Assembly: GCF_051967575.1 (NCBI RefSeq)
Contig: NZ_JBQCJW010000009.1
Location: 62,001 to 126,000 of the forward strand
Reading direction: 5' to 3'
DNA: 64,000 bases
Source: Solibacillus silvestris_B
GTDB lineage: Bacteria; Bacillota; Bacilli; Bacillales_A; Planococcaceae
The notes beneath the pieces are model-generated. The model did no database searches. It was not told where the DNA came from and saw only the letters and a list, made by a program, of their open reading frames with translations. Numbering within the stretch: the first letter of the stretch is position 1; each line of letters starts with the position of its first letter. This document shows, one piece after another, positions 16,067-24,098 of this stretch. Position numbers and translations under genes: made by a program.

Positions 16067-17437
16067 CTATTGCGGCAATGATACTTCGATCACTTTCGTC
16101 TTTTTCCCGTGTGATTGTTGCCACTTCAAAATTGTTTCCGATTCATAGTCATCAATATCCGCGACTTCTGCTTGGATTGTCGTATCATCTATCCATTCAT
16201 AATGATTAATCGGATAAAACGGATCGCTGAAGTAATGTTCAAATGAGTTTGGACTTTTCGTTTGCATCGTATTTACATTTAAAACATGCAGCATTGTCCG
16301 AGTTAGTACAGCTCCATCATAAAATTCTTCTAAGGTGATGGAAAATATGACATTTTCCAAGTTTGGCGAACGCTTGAAACTTTGCAAGGTCCCCCATACT
16401 ACACTACCAAATGTAATATCCTCATAATTCCGTTTGACGAACGCCATTTCGCAAAATTGCTCGGCACAGTCATATTTGAAAACACCGATTTCGGCATCAT
16501 TATACGTAAACAACGGCTCATATGTCATTTCAAATTTTTCCGCATCTGATTTGTAGAATAGGAGCGGGTCCAGAAACGTCATCTTATTTAAAGGCAACTT
16601 TTCCTCCTCATTCGTAGCGATATTTTTGAATGAGATGATTTCTTCTGTATTGGGATTAGGTTTTTCGTTTATGGATGCCAATACGGAAACTACCTCGTAC
16701 TCATCGTTTGTAATGAATGTTTTGGCAATTAGACCTGAACCTTCCGCATAGTAGAATTGTTCTTTCCCGAATTCAGTGCTCTCTGTAATTTGAACGGCAT
16801 TTTCATATATTTTGTAAGGTGTTTTATAAGCAATGGGATACGTAACTTTTTTCCCGTTGAATGATGCATCATTTTCAATCGGCCATTTTAAAATCGTTTG
16901 GATGGCTTCTAATCCTTCCAATTGTGCTATCGTGAATTTTTTTGTTTCCGGGTCGGCAATTTCCTGATAAATAAGCTCAATGGAATCTTCCTGAATGCGA
17001 TAAATGTTTTGCATTGTGGCTCCTGTATTATCCTCCGTAACTTCTACGTACGAGTCGGATAGCCATTTCGTCTTTTCTGTAAATCCGGCATATTCATTGC
17101 CCGTCCCTAAAAAATAAGCGACATCGCCATCTTGTTTGAAATAGTTTTGCAGTGGCATGTGAAGCCCTTCGTCCAATACCTTGTCGGCAAATTCATTTTT
17201 CTGTTCGCTTGGAGGAGGGGCTGCTTGATTGAAATCATTTGCTGACCAAGGCTTCATCATAAAAATGGCGATTGCTATGAGTGCTAAAAAAGCTGTAAAT
17301 GTTGCATAGTATAGACGATTGGGACGCTTTGGCTGTTTCTTTTTCTTTTTTTGCTCGTTTACCTTCGTCATAATCCGGTCCGCACTGCCAGATGTCGCGC
17401 CCATTTTCCTGTTTAGCTGACGTTTTATTTCATTCAT
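16067..17437 (-). CDS. Membrane protein, probable anti-sigma factor partner of the upstream ECF sigma
   Basis: A 456-residue single-pass protein. A short basic cytoplasmic N-terminus (about 42 residues, ending KKKKKQPKRPNR) is followed by one membrane segment (about 43-61) and a large ~390-residue outer domain without a recognisable family. The ATG at 17437 has GGGAGGTG upstream and lies inside the last codons of the sigma gene (8-bp overlap), so translation is coupled. This arrangement is standard for sigma/anti-sigma pairs. The cytoplasmic part is short and lacks the zinc anti-sigma (HxxxCxxC) motif. Function is inferred mostly from position. Confidence 0.65.
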   Translation of the reverse strand: MNEIKRQLNRKMGATSGSADRIMTKVNEQKKKKKQPKRPNRLYYATFTAFLALIAIAIFMMKPWSANDFNQAAPPPSEQKNEFADKVLDEGLHMPLQNYFKQDGDVAYFLGTGNEYAGFTEKTKWLSDSYVEVTEDNTGATMQNIYRIQEDSIELIYQEIADPETKKFTIAQLEGLEAIQTILKWPIENDASFNGKKVTYPIAYKTPYKIYENAVQITESTEFGKEQFYYAEGSGLIAKTFITNDEYEVVSVLASINEKPNPNTEEIISFKNIATNEEEKLPLNKMTFLDPLLFYKSDAEKFEMTYEPLFTYNDAEIGVFKYDCAEQFCEMAFVKRNYEDITFGSVVWGTLQSFKRSPNLENVIFSITLEEFYDGAVLTRTMLHVLNVNTMQTKSPNSFEHYFSDPFYPINHYEWIDDTTIQAEVADIDDYESETILKWQQSHGKKTKVIEVSLPQ

Positions 17438-17948
17438 GTGAAAGCACCTCCCACTCATCTGAAGACAATGTTTCTTTCAAGAGCTGTCTTGCCCTGCGCA
17501 TCCTTGTTTTGACGGTATTGTCCGATATCCCCAATAAAGCGGCCACCTCCAGCACAGATAGCTCCTCATAGTAGTAATGGATGATGACTTCCCTTAAAGG
17601 TATCGGCAATTGTAAAACCGCCTCTGCAATATCCAATCTCTCTGTCTGCTGCAGCATTTTTTGCGGATCTTTCTTTGCCTGAAAGAAACGGTTCGTTAAT
17701 TGCTGCTTACGATATGTCCAGTTTTTCAAATAATCTTTGCATTTATTAATAACGATGCGCACGAGATAAGTTTTGAGCGAGGCACGTTCTTCAAACTGCT
17801 CAAACTTTACGTAATACGACAAAAACGTATCCTGTACAATATCTTCTGCAACTTGCCAATCTTTGACGTATAAATAGGCGATGCGCAATAAATAATCGCT
17901 GTAGGCATGCATCGTCTCTTGAAATGCCCGTTCATCGGAAAGCATCAT
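17430..17948 (-). CDS. ECF-family RNA polymerase sigma factor
   Basis: A 172-residue sigma-70 family ECF factor. Region 2 covers about residues 10-75 (YLLRIAYLYVKDWQVAEDIV, then QDTFLSYY). Region 4 covers about 110-165, with the helix-turn-helix LSVLEVAALLGISDNTVKTR. No region 3 is present. It should redirect RNA polymerase to an envelope- or stress-type regulon. It is translationally coupled to the downstream membrane partner. The AAAGGGGTG RBS precedes two ATGs (17948, 17945). A candidate ECF-type promoter lies 33 bp upstream, suggesting autoregulation. Confidence 0.92.
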   Translation of the reverse strand: MMLSDERAFQETMHAYSDYLLRIAYLYVKDWQVAEDIVQDTFLSYYVKFEQFEERASLKTYLVRIVINKCKDYLKNWTYRKQQLTNRFFQAKKDPQKMLQQTERLDIAEAVLQLPIPLREVIIHYYYEELSVLEVAALLGISDNTVKTRMRRARQLLKETLSSDEWEVLSHE

Positions 17949-17980
17949 AAAAATGCACCCCTTTCTCTTTAGTTACCCAT

Positions 17981-18009
17981 TAGACGAAGCAAGATGCCTT
18001 TGCGTTTTA
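17981..18009 (-). promoter_or_regulatory. Candidate ECF-type autoregulatory promoter
   Basis: On the minus strand: TAAAAC (18009-18004), 17-bp spacer, CGTCTA (17986-17981). The AAC and CGTC cores are the classic ECF -35 and -10 elements at a suitable spacing, 33 bp before the sigma gene start. Confidence 0.5.
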
Positions 18010-18104
18010 GTGAACCGAAATTTATTGGATTTCACCCGATGCGTTATAGGAAACATCATTTAGGGTAATTATATGGCAAAGTATGTCATGATTCACTTCT
18101 TTCA

Positions 18105-18215
18105 GCGGGTGTTCAAACGCTCGCGGAAATAAATGGGCCGAGGCTAAAACCGTTGCATCGTGCGGCAACGGCTGGAGGACACGCGCCGTGTGGGGCCCAA
18201 AGCTTAATTAGGGCG
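18105..18215. other. GC-rich structured intergenic block (candidate RNA)
   Basis: This block is visibly much richer in G+C than its flanks. Nested pairings: outer TGGGCC / GGCCCA (about 18137-18202), hairpin CCGTTGC / GCAACGG (8-nt loop), hairpin ACACG-CGC-CGTGT, and a following GGCG / CGCC hairpin (about 18213-18226). Together they form a three-way-junction-like fold. No known riboswitch, ribozyme or tRNA was recognised. It lies in the 310-bp gap between the divergent sigma and metallopeptidase genes. Confidence 0.45.
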
Positions 18216-18258
18216 GATTTGCGCCAAGGCAAGACGAATGATTATGGAGGGAAAAGCT

Positions 18259-19122
18259 ATGGATGTTAAAGAAAGACGAAAAAGCAGCAATGTGGAAGAT
18301 CGCCGCGGGATGAGCGCCGGGAAAATCGGCGGCGGACTTGGCGGCATCGGGATTATAATAGCTATCATTTTTACATTGTTAAATGGCGGGGATGCGGGCG
18401 ATATTGTGTCGGAAGTAGCAAAAGGCATTACACAAAATGGCGCAGCAACCGAAAATTATGAGCCAACAGCAGAGGAAGAGGAACTGGCCGAGTTTGTCTC
18501 GGTTGTGCTTGCCGACACGGAGGATGTATGGCAAAAGCTTTTTTCGGATAATGGGTTGACGTATCAAAATCCGACACTCGTCCTGTTTACGGATAGTGTC
18601 AGCTCGGGCTGCGGTTTGCAAAGCGCTGCCGTGGGACCGTTTTATTGCCCGGCGGATTATAAGCTTTATATTGACTTAAGCTTTTATAAAGAGCTGAAAA
18701 ACCGGTTTGATGCACCCGGCGACTTTGCGATGGCATATGTTGTTGCACATGAGGTAGGTCACCATGTCCAGGCTTTGCTGGGGACATCACAGGAAGTCCA
18801 TACATTAAACGGGAAAGTTTCGCAGGCTAAGTACAATGAGGCGGTAAAGCGTCTGGAATTGCAGGCCGATTATTATTCCGGCGTTTGGGCACGACATGTG
18901 CAAAACAAAGGCTACTTGGAAGAGGGCGATTTTGAAGAGGCATTGACCGCGGCGAATGCAATAGGTGACGACACACTTCAAATGGAGGCACAGGGCTATG
19001 TTGTGCCGGAAAGCTTCACTCACGGTACAAGCGAACAACGCATGCGCTGGTTCAAAAAAGGCTTTAAGACAGGGACGATTCAAGGCGGGGATACATTCAG
19101 TTTAGATGCTTCACAATTATAA
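18259..19122 (+). CDS. Neutral zinc metallopeptidase (YpfJ/Zn_peptidase family)
   Basis: A 287-residue membrane-anchored protein of the putative neutral zinc metallopeptidase family. It starts MDVKERRKSSNVEDRRG, the typical family N-terminus. A glycine-rich hydrophobic segment is at about 20-43. A conserved SGCG / GPFYCPAD region precedes the zinc motif AHEVGHH (His164, Glu165, His168). A downstream LELQADYYSGVWA supplies the third ligand region. The ATG at 18259 is preceded by GGAGGG at 7-bp spacing; the upstream ATG at 18244 overlaps that RBS. Its biological substrate is unknown. It has its own terminator. Confidence 0.87.
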   Translation: MDVKERRKSSNVEDRRGMSAGKIGGGLGGIGIIIAIIFTLLNGGDAGDIVSEVAKGITQNGAATENYEPTAEEEELAEFVSVVLADTEDVWQKLFSDNGLTYQNPTLVLFTDSVSSGCGLQSAAVGPFYCPADYKLYIDLSFYKELKNRFDAPGDFAMAYVVAHEVGHHVQALLGTSQEVHTLNGKVSQAKYNEAVKRLELQADYYSGVWARHVQNKGYLEEGDFEEALTAANAIGDDTLQMEAQGYVVPESFTHGTSEQRMRWFKKGFKTGTIQGGDTFSLDASQL

Positions 19123-19123
19123 T

Positions 19124-19170
19124 GAAAGCCTGCAGCATATGAAAAGGTGCTGCAGGTTTTACATTTTTTT
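19124..19170 (+). terminator. Rho-independent terminator
   Basis: Stem AAAGCCTGCAGCA / TGCTGCAGGTTTT, then ACATTTTTTT. Confidence 0.88.
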
Positions 19171-19279
19171 ATGCATAGTAATTTAATTTTTTTTCGACTT
19201 TATGTATAATAAATAAGTTAAATATATTTTTTCGTTTTTAAATAACGTTACTAATAGAGTATGAAAGAGAGTGAACAAA

Positions 19280-19999
19280 ATGGGTCGTAAGTGGAATAAC
19301 ATTAAAGACAAAAAGGCCGGGAAAGACGCAGCAAATAGCCGTATTTACGCTAAATTCGGTCGTGAAATTTATGTGGCGGCAAAATCCGGTGAACCAAACC
19401 CGGAATCAAACCGTGCACTGAAAACAGTTTTAGAACGCGCAAAAACTTACTCTGTGCCAAAACACATCATCGAAAAAGCAATCGACAAAGCAAAAGGCGG
19501 CGGTGATGAGCAATTCGATGAGCTGCGCTATGAGGGCTTTGGGGTAGCGGGTACTATGGTGATCGTTGATGCATTAACAAACAACGTAAACCGTACAGCT
19601 TCTGAAGTGCGTGCGGCATTCGGCAAAAACGGCGGTAATATGGGCGTTTCTGGTTCAGCGGCGCATATGTTCCAAAATACGGCGGTATTCGGCATTGAAG
19701 GTAAATCAGAAGATGAGGTTCTTGAAATTTTAATGGAAGCGGATTTGGATATGCGCGACATTATGGATGAAGAAGGCACAATTATCGTTTATGTTGAGCC
19801 GGAGCAATTCCATGCAACACAAGAAGCGTTCAAAGCAGCGGGCATTGAAGAATTTACAGTAGCCGAGTTATCAATGCTGCCGATGACTGAAGTGGCATTG
19901 GAAGGCGATGATTTAGTGAAATTCGAGAAAATGATCGATGCCCTCGAAGATTTGGAAGATGTGCAACGCGTTTACCACAACGCTGATTTAGGCGAATAA
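19280..19999 (+). CDS. yeeI: YebC/PmpR-family protein (YeeI type)
   Basis: A 239-residue protein of the TACO1/YebC family. It opens MGRKWNNIKDKKAGKDAANS as in Bacillus YeeI, followed by the conserved IYAKFGREIYVAAKSGEPNP region. YebC-family members act as DNA-binding regulators, and recent work links them to relief of ribosome stalling at proline-rich stretches. Bacilli often carry two paralogues, and the YeeI branch is the less studied one. The ATG at 19280 matches homologues; the GTG at 19271 is upstream. The RBS (GAGAG) is weak. A clear terminator follows. Confidence 0.9.
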   Translation: MGRKWNNIKDKKAGKDAANSRIYAKFGREIYVAAKSGEPNPESNRALKTVLERAKTYSVPKHIIEKAIDKAKGGGDEQFDELRYEGFGVAGTMVIVDALTNNVNRTASEVRAAFGKNGGNMGVSGSAAHMFQNTAVFGIEGKSEDEVLEILMEADLDMRDIMDEEGTIIVYVEPEQFHATQEAFKAAGIEEFTVAELSMLPMTEVALEGDDLVKFEKMIDALEDLEDVQRVYHNADLGE

Positions 20000-20004
20000 T
20001 AAGT

Positions 20005-20035
20005 TAGCCCAAAGACTGTTCTTTGGGCTTTTTTC
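20005..20035 (+). terminator. Rho-independent terminator
   Basis: Perfect 10-bp stem AGCCCAAAGA / TCTTTGGGCT with a 4-nt loop and U-run. Confidence 0.92.
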
Positions 20036-20062
20036 ATATAAAAGAATGTTAAAAAATTCTAG

Positions 20063-20123
20063 GAAATCTGTATAAGAGGACATATTTCGAGCTGTTTTGC
20101 CATAAAATGCGTTTTTCCGATGG
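20063..20123 (+). repeat. Intergenic repeat, copy B
   Basis: AGGAAATCTGTATAAGAG, GACATATTTCGAGCT, then CCATAAAATGCGTTTTTCC. It aligns with copy A at 10898-10965 over its full length with a few small gaps. It lies about 135 bp before the chemoreceptor gene. Confidence 0.6.
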
Positions 20124-20256
20124 TTTTCACTAATAGAGTAGGTTATACTAGATCGTGATTCGCGCATAATATTACTTAATATTATACATAAGAGAGAGAA
20201 AATACGTTATATAAGACTAGTTTAATGACTTACTAATGAGTTCACAGGGGGACAAA

Positions 20257-21996
20257 ATGAAAGTTTTAAATTCAATTCGGGGGAAGTTGTTTATTTTTTC
20301 TTTTCTGCTATTTTTAATTCCAAGTGCCATTATTGGCGCTGCGAGCTATTTCCAGGCAAAAAGCGGGATGGATGAGCTCGGCGAAACAATTATAAAAAAT
20401 AGTGTAGAGTCATCATTGCAATTAATCGCGGCGACAAATGAGCGTGTGAAGGCGGGCGAAATATCTCTCGAACAAGCACAAGAGGAAGTATTGACAGCAT
20501 TAATCGGACAAAAGGATAGTGACGGCAAACGTGCATTATCGAATCCGAGTGATCTAGGGGAAAATGGTTATATTTATATTTTAGGACATGACGGGACATT
20601 GCTTGGACACCCGACGCGAGAAGGGGATAATTTATGGGAAAGCAAAGATGGTTCCGGAAAATATTACATACGGGAAGTAAAAGAAAAAGCTGATGCCGGC
20701 GGGGGGTTCACTTATTACGATTTTCCGCTGCCCGGCACAGATATAGAGGCACCGAAGCTTATTTATTCAGTGATTGATCCGCATTGGAATTGGATTGTTA
20801 CATCAGGAAGCTATATGAAAGACTTCAACGCACCGGTTATGTCGCTGTTAATGGTACTTGTCGTAACTCTTGTTGTCTCGACAATATTAGCGACGATTGC
20901 CACAATTTTATTTGCGCGCCATTTAGCTCGGCCGCTGCACCGTTTAGCGAAGCAAGTGCATCAAGTAGCGCAAGGTGATTTGACGGTGGAGTTATCGCAA
21001 ATGGAGCGAAAAGATGAAATTGGCGTTTTAAACACAGGCTTTAATGAGATGTGCATACAGCTTAAGGAATTAGTGAGCGAAATCGAAGAAACGATTGTTG
21101 AAATTCAAGACACATCAATGAATTTAACGGCTGTTGCCGAGCAAACAAATGCCTATAGCGATGATATTGTGAAGGCGGTAGGCGCGGTTGCGGAAGGTGC
21201 TTCGCAGCAAGCGACGGATACCGATGCGACAAATCGCACTATTGTCCAATTCGCCGAGGGGATTGAGCATCTGCATGAAAAAAATGATTTTATGCTTCAA
21301 TCTTCAGTCCAAATGCAAAGCTCAAATGCTCAAGGCTTGCAAAATCTAGTTGATTTAAAGGCCCATTCCAATGAATCCATCGAGCTTATCGAACAAATGC
21401 AAACAGTATTTTCTTCATTGACTGCAAAAGTAAAGGAAATTGAAGGCATTGTAGGAACGATCAATGAAATTTCGGACCAAACAAATTTACTCGCGTTAAA
21501 TGCATCCATTGAAGCTGCGAGAGCTGGTGAACATGGGAAAGGCTTTGCGGTTGTGGCAGAGGAAGTTAGAAAGCTGGCAGATCAGACAACGAACGCTACA
21601 GACTTAGTGCAAACAACATTGCGCGGCATCGAAAACGAAACGGATTTAGTAACGGCAGAAATGACGAAAACGTATAAAATTATTCATGAGCAAAATACTT
21701 CTGTTAGCAAGACAGAGCATTCGTTTAAAGAAATCGAGCAAGCTGTGAAGCAAATTAGCCATTCGATCGAAGAAGTTTCTGCGAGCATTTCCGAGTTGAA
21801 TTCATCGAAAGCCATTATTATCGACTCGGTTGAAAGCATTTCGGAAGTAAGCGAAAAAAATGCAGCGATGGCGGAAGAAATGACAGCTTCCATCGAAGAA
21901 CAGCAAAGCGCAATGTCTGTCGTAACAAATTCGGCAAGCAATTTAACGGATGAAATTACAGGGCTTCAAAATTCCATAAAACGCTTTCGTATATAA
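20257..21996 (+). CDS. Methyl-accepting chemotaxis protein with single Cache sensor
   Basis: A 579-residue transmembrane chemoreceptor. Order: TM1 (about 8-30), an extracellular single-Cache-type domain (about 35-190, with NGYIYILGHDGTLLGHPT and the WNWIVTSGSYMKDF ending), TM2 (about 193-216), HAMP (about 217-270), then the coiled-coil signalling domain. The hairpin tip NEISDQTNLLALNASIEAAR is intact, so it should couple to CheA/CheW. The Cache type often binds small carboxylates, but the ligand is unknown. The ATG at 20257 has GGGGGA 5-6 bp upstream. No clear sigma-D promoter was found. Confidence 0.92.
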   Translation: MKVLNSIRGKLFIFSFLLFLIPSAIIGAASYFQAKSGMDELGETIIKNSVESSLQLIAATNERVKAGEISLEQAQEEVLTALIGQKDSDGKRALSNPSDLGENGYIYILGHDGTLLGHPTREGDNLWESKDGSGKYYIREVKEKADAGGGFTYYDFPLPGTDIEAPKLIYSVIDPHWNWIVTSGSYMKDFNAPVMSLLMVLVVTLVVSTILATIATILFARHLARPLHRLAKQVHQVAQGDLTVELSQMERKDEIGVLNTGFNEMCIQLKELVSEIEETIVEIQDTSMNLTAVAEQTNAYSDDIVKAVGAVAEGASQQATDTDATNRTIVQFAEGIEHLHEKNDFMLQSSVQMQSSNAQGLQNLVDLKAHSNESIELIEQMQTVFSSLTAKVKEIEGIVGTINEISDQTNLLALNASIEAARAGEHGKGFAVVAEEVRKLADQTTNATDLVQTTLRGIENETDLVTAEMTKTYKIIHEQNTSVSKTEHSFKEIEQAVKQISHSIEEVSASISELNSSKAIIIDSVESISEVSEKNAAMAEEMTASIEEQQSAMSVVTNSASNLTDEITGLQNSIKRFRI

Positions 21997-22010
21997 AGCC
22001 GATTGATAAG

Positions 22011-22041
22011 CAGCGGGGGGGTTATTCCCCGCTGTTTTTTT
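22011..22041 (+). terminator. Rho-independent terminator
   Basis: Stem AGCGGGG / CCCCGCT with loop GGGTTATT-like and a U-run of seven. Confidence 0.88.
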
Positions 22042-22247
22042 CCGGGTTTGCCTAATTTAATTGCCATCTTCATCAGCGAAGCACAACACTGCAAGAAAAG
22101 GAAAATATAACAGCCGCTTTTCCATCTCTATGCGGCTTCCCTTTACTGTAAAAAGGGGGTAAATATTCTGATAATATTTGCAATTCTTGAAAATATAATA
22201 AATAATAAGAGAGTGAATTTCGAATTCCGAATGATTAGATGGGGTGA

Positions 22248-23951
22248 ATGAGTTTGGTAACATTTAAAGATTTTGAATATAAGCGTCCGGATTTAGAGCA
22301 AATGAAAGAACAGACAGCTTCATTATTGAATGAGTTTAAAGCTGCCACTACAGTAGATGAACAAAGTGAAGTTATCGAAAAATTAAATGCGATTCGCAAC
22401 ACATTTTCTACAATGGCTAATATCGTCTATGTACGTGCATCAATTGATACAAATGATGAATATTACCAAAAAGAACGCGACTATTTCGATGAAGTAAGCC
22501 CAATGGCCGATGAGCTTGTGTTCAATTGTTATACGGAGCTTGTAAAATCGCCTTTCCGTGCACAACTGGAAGAAAAATGGGGCACGCAGCTATTTGCATT
22601 AGCTGAAAACTTGTTAAAAGGTTTCTCGCCCGCAGTAATCGAGCTTATGCAAAAGGAAAACAGATTAACGTCTGAATACAGCAAGCTCGTTGCTTCTGCT
22701 CAGATTGAATTTGACGGCAAAACTTTGACATTGGCACAGCTTGGACCATATGCTGAATCTACAGAGCGTGATGTTCGTAAGGCTGCGCGTGAGGCAAGCG
22801 CCGATTTTTATGCTTCAAACAAAGAAAAATTCGATGCAATTTATGACGATCTTGTAAAGCTTCGCCATGAAATCGCGACAAAATTAGGATTCAAAAACTA
22901 TGTGGAGCTTGGCTATGTAAACATGAACCGCATTGACTACAATGCAGAGATGGTCACAAAATTCCGTGAACAAGTGCGTGAATATATCGTGCCGCTTGCA
23001 ACAAAACTGTACGAGCGCCAAGCAGAGCGCATCGGTGTGGAAGACTTTAAATTCTATGATGAAGGTTTAACATTCTTAACAGGAAATGCCGTACCTCAGG
23101 GTGACCCGCAATGGATTATCGATAACGGCAAAAAAATGTACGAAGAGCTTTCTAAAGAAACAGGCGAGTTCTTCAACTATATGATCGAACATGACCTGAT
23201 GGATTTAGTTGCAAAAAAAGGGAAGGAAAGCGGCGGATACTGTACGTTTATCGAAGACTATGATTCACCGTTCATCTTCTCGAATTTCAATGGAACATCA
23301 GGGGATATCGATGTTTTGACACATGAGGCAGGGCATGCATTCCAGGTGTATTCAAGCCGAAATATCGGGATTCCGGAATACTTATGGCCGACATATGAGT
23401 CAGCTGAAATCCATTCGATGAGTATGGAATTCTTTACATGGCCCTGGATGGAGCTGTTCTTCAAGCACCAGACAGATAAGTATAAATTCTCGCATTTGAG
23501 CAGCGGGTTACTATTTTTGCCATATGGTGTGGCTGTTGATGAATTCCAGCATGTCGTGTATGAAAATCCGCAGATGACGCCTGCAGAGCGCAATGCGGCA
23601 TGGAAGGACATCGAAGCGAAATATTTACCGCACCGTGATTATGACGGACATGAATATTTAGAGTCGGGTGCGATTTGGCAGCGACAAGGGCATATTTATG
23701 CAAGTCCATTCTATTATATCGATTACACATTGGCGCAAATTTGTGCGTTCCAGTTTTGGAAACGTTCACGCGAAGACTTTGATGCAGCATGGAAGGATTA
23801 TGTTCACCTATGCGGTCTTGGCGGTTCATTTGCCTTCACAAAGCTTGTTGAGGAAGCGGGCCTGATTTCCCCGTTTGAAGATGGCTGTGTGGAGTCTGTC
23901 ATCGGAACAATCGAAGACTATTTGAATTCAATCGACGATAAGAAGCTTTAA
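22248..23951 (+). CDS. M3-family oligoendopeptidase (PepF-like)
   Basis: A 567-residue cytoplasmic zinc peptidase of family M3. The active site HEAGH lies at about residues 359-363 (VLTHEAGHAFQ), with the third-ligand glutamate in ESAEIHSMSMEF. The helical N-terminal domain, and the tyrosine-rich C-terminal region (LESGAIWQRQGHIYASPFYY) that lines the substrate channel, are typical of the family. It trims short peptides. Start choice is uncertain: the ATG at 22248 is only 2 bp from GGGGTG, while the in-frame TTG at 22254 has a better spacing (8 bp) and gives MVTFKDFEYKRPD. The gene is monocistronic. Confidence 0.9.
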   Translation: MSLVTFKDFEYKRPDLEQMKEQTASLLNEFKAATTVDEQSEVIEKLNAIRNTFSTMANIVYVRASIDTNDEYYQKERDYFDEVSPMADELVFNCYTELVKSPFRAQLEEKWGTQLFALAENLLKGFSPAVIELMQKENRLTSEYSKLVASAQIEFDGKTLTLAQLGPYAESTERDVRKAAREASADFYASNKEKFDAIYDDLVKLRHEIATKLGFKNYVELGYVNMNRIDYNAEMVTKFREQVREYIVPLATKLYERQAERIGVEDFKFYDEGLTFLTGNAVPQGDPQWIIDNGKKMYEELSKETGEFFNYMIEHDLMDLVAKKGKESGGYCTFIEDYDSPFIFSNFNGTSGDIDVLTHEAGHAFQVYSSRNIGIPEYLWPTYESAEIHSMSMEFFTWPWMELFFKHQTDKYKFSHLSSGLLFLPYGVAVDEFQHVVYENPQMTPAERNAAWKDIEAKYLPHRDYDGHEYLESGAIWQRQGHIYASPFYYIDYTLAQICAFQFWKRSREDFDAAWKDYVHLCGLGGSFAFTKLVEEAGLISPFEDGCVESVIGTIEDYLNSIDDKKL

Positions 23952-23956
23952 TGAAT

Positions 23957-24007
23957 GAAAAGGATAGTTTCGCGGCAGAAATTGCGCGAAACCATCCTTT
24001 TTTCTTT
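23957..24007 (+). terminator. Rho-independent terminator
   Basis: Stem AAAAGGATAGTTTCGCG / CGCGAAACCATCCTTTT with a U-run. Confidence 0.9.
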
Positions 24008-24098
24008 TGTATTTTATGACACTTTATGGCATGCTAAAACGTACATAGTTTTATAGTGAAAAATAAATGAAACAACACTGTGTAAAGGAAGTGGGCCA

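Noticed and set aside
18105..18215. Known riboswitch classes (TPP, SAM, glycine, guanidine, c-di-GMP, c-di-AMP) for the GC-rich block
   Set aside because: None of their conserved core sequences is present in either orientation as far as I can see by eye.
20059..20256. Sigma-D (flagellar/chemotaxis) promoter for the chemoreceptor gene
   Set aside because: TAAA and CCGAT-like boxes occur but are only ~10 bp apart instead of ~15; they belong to the dispersed repeat.
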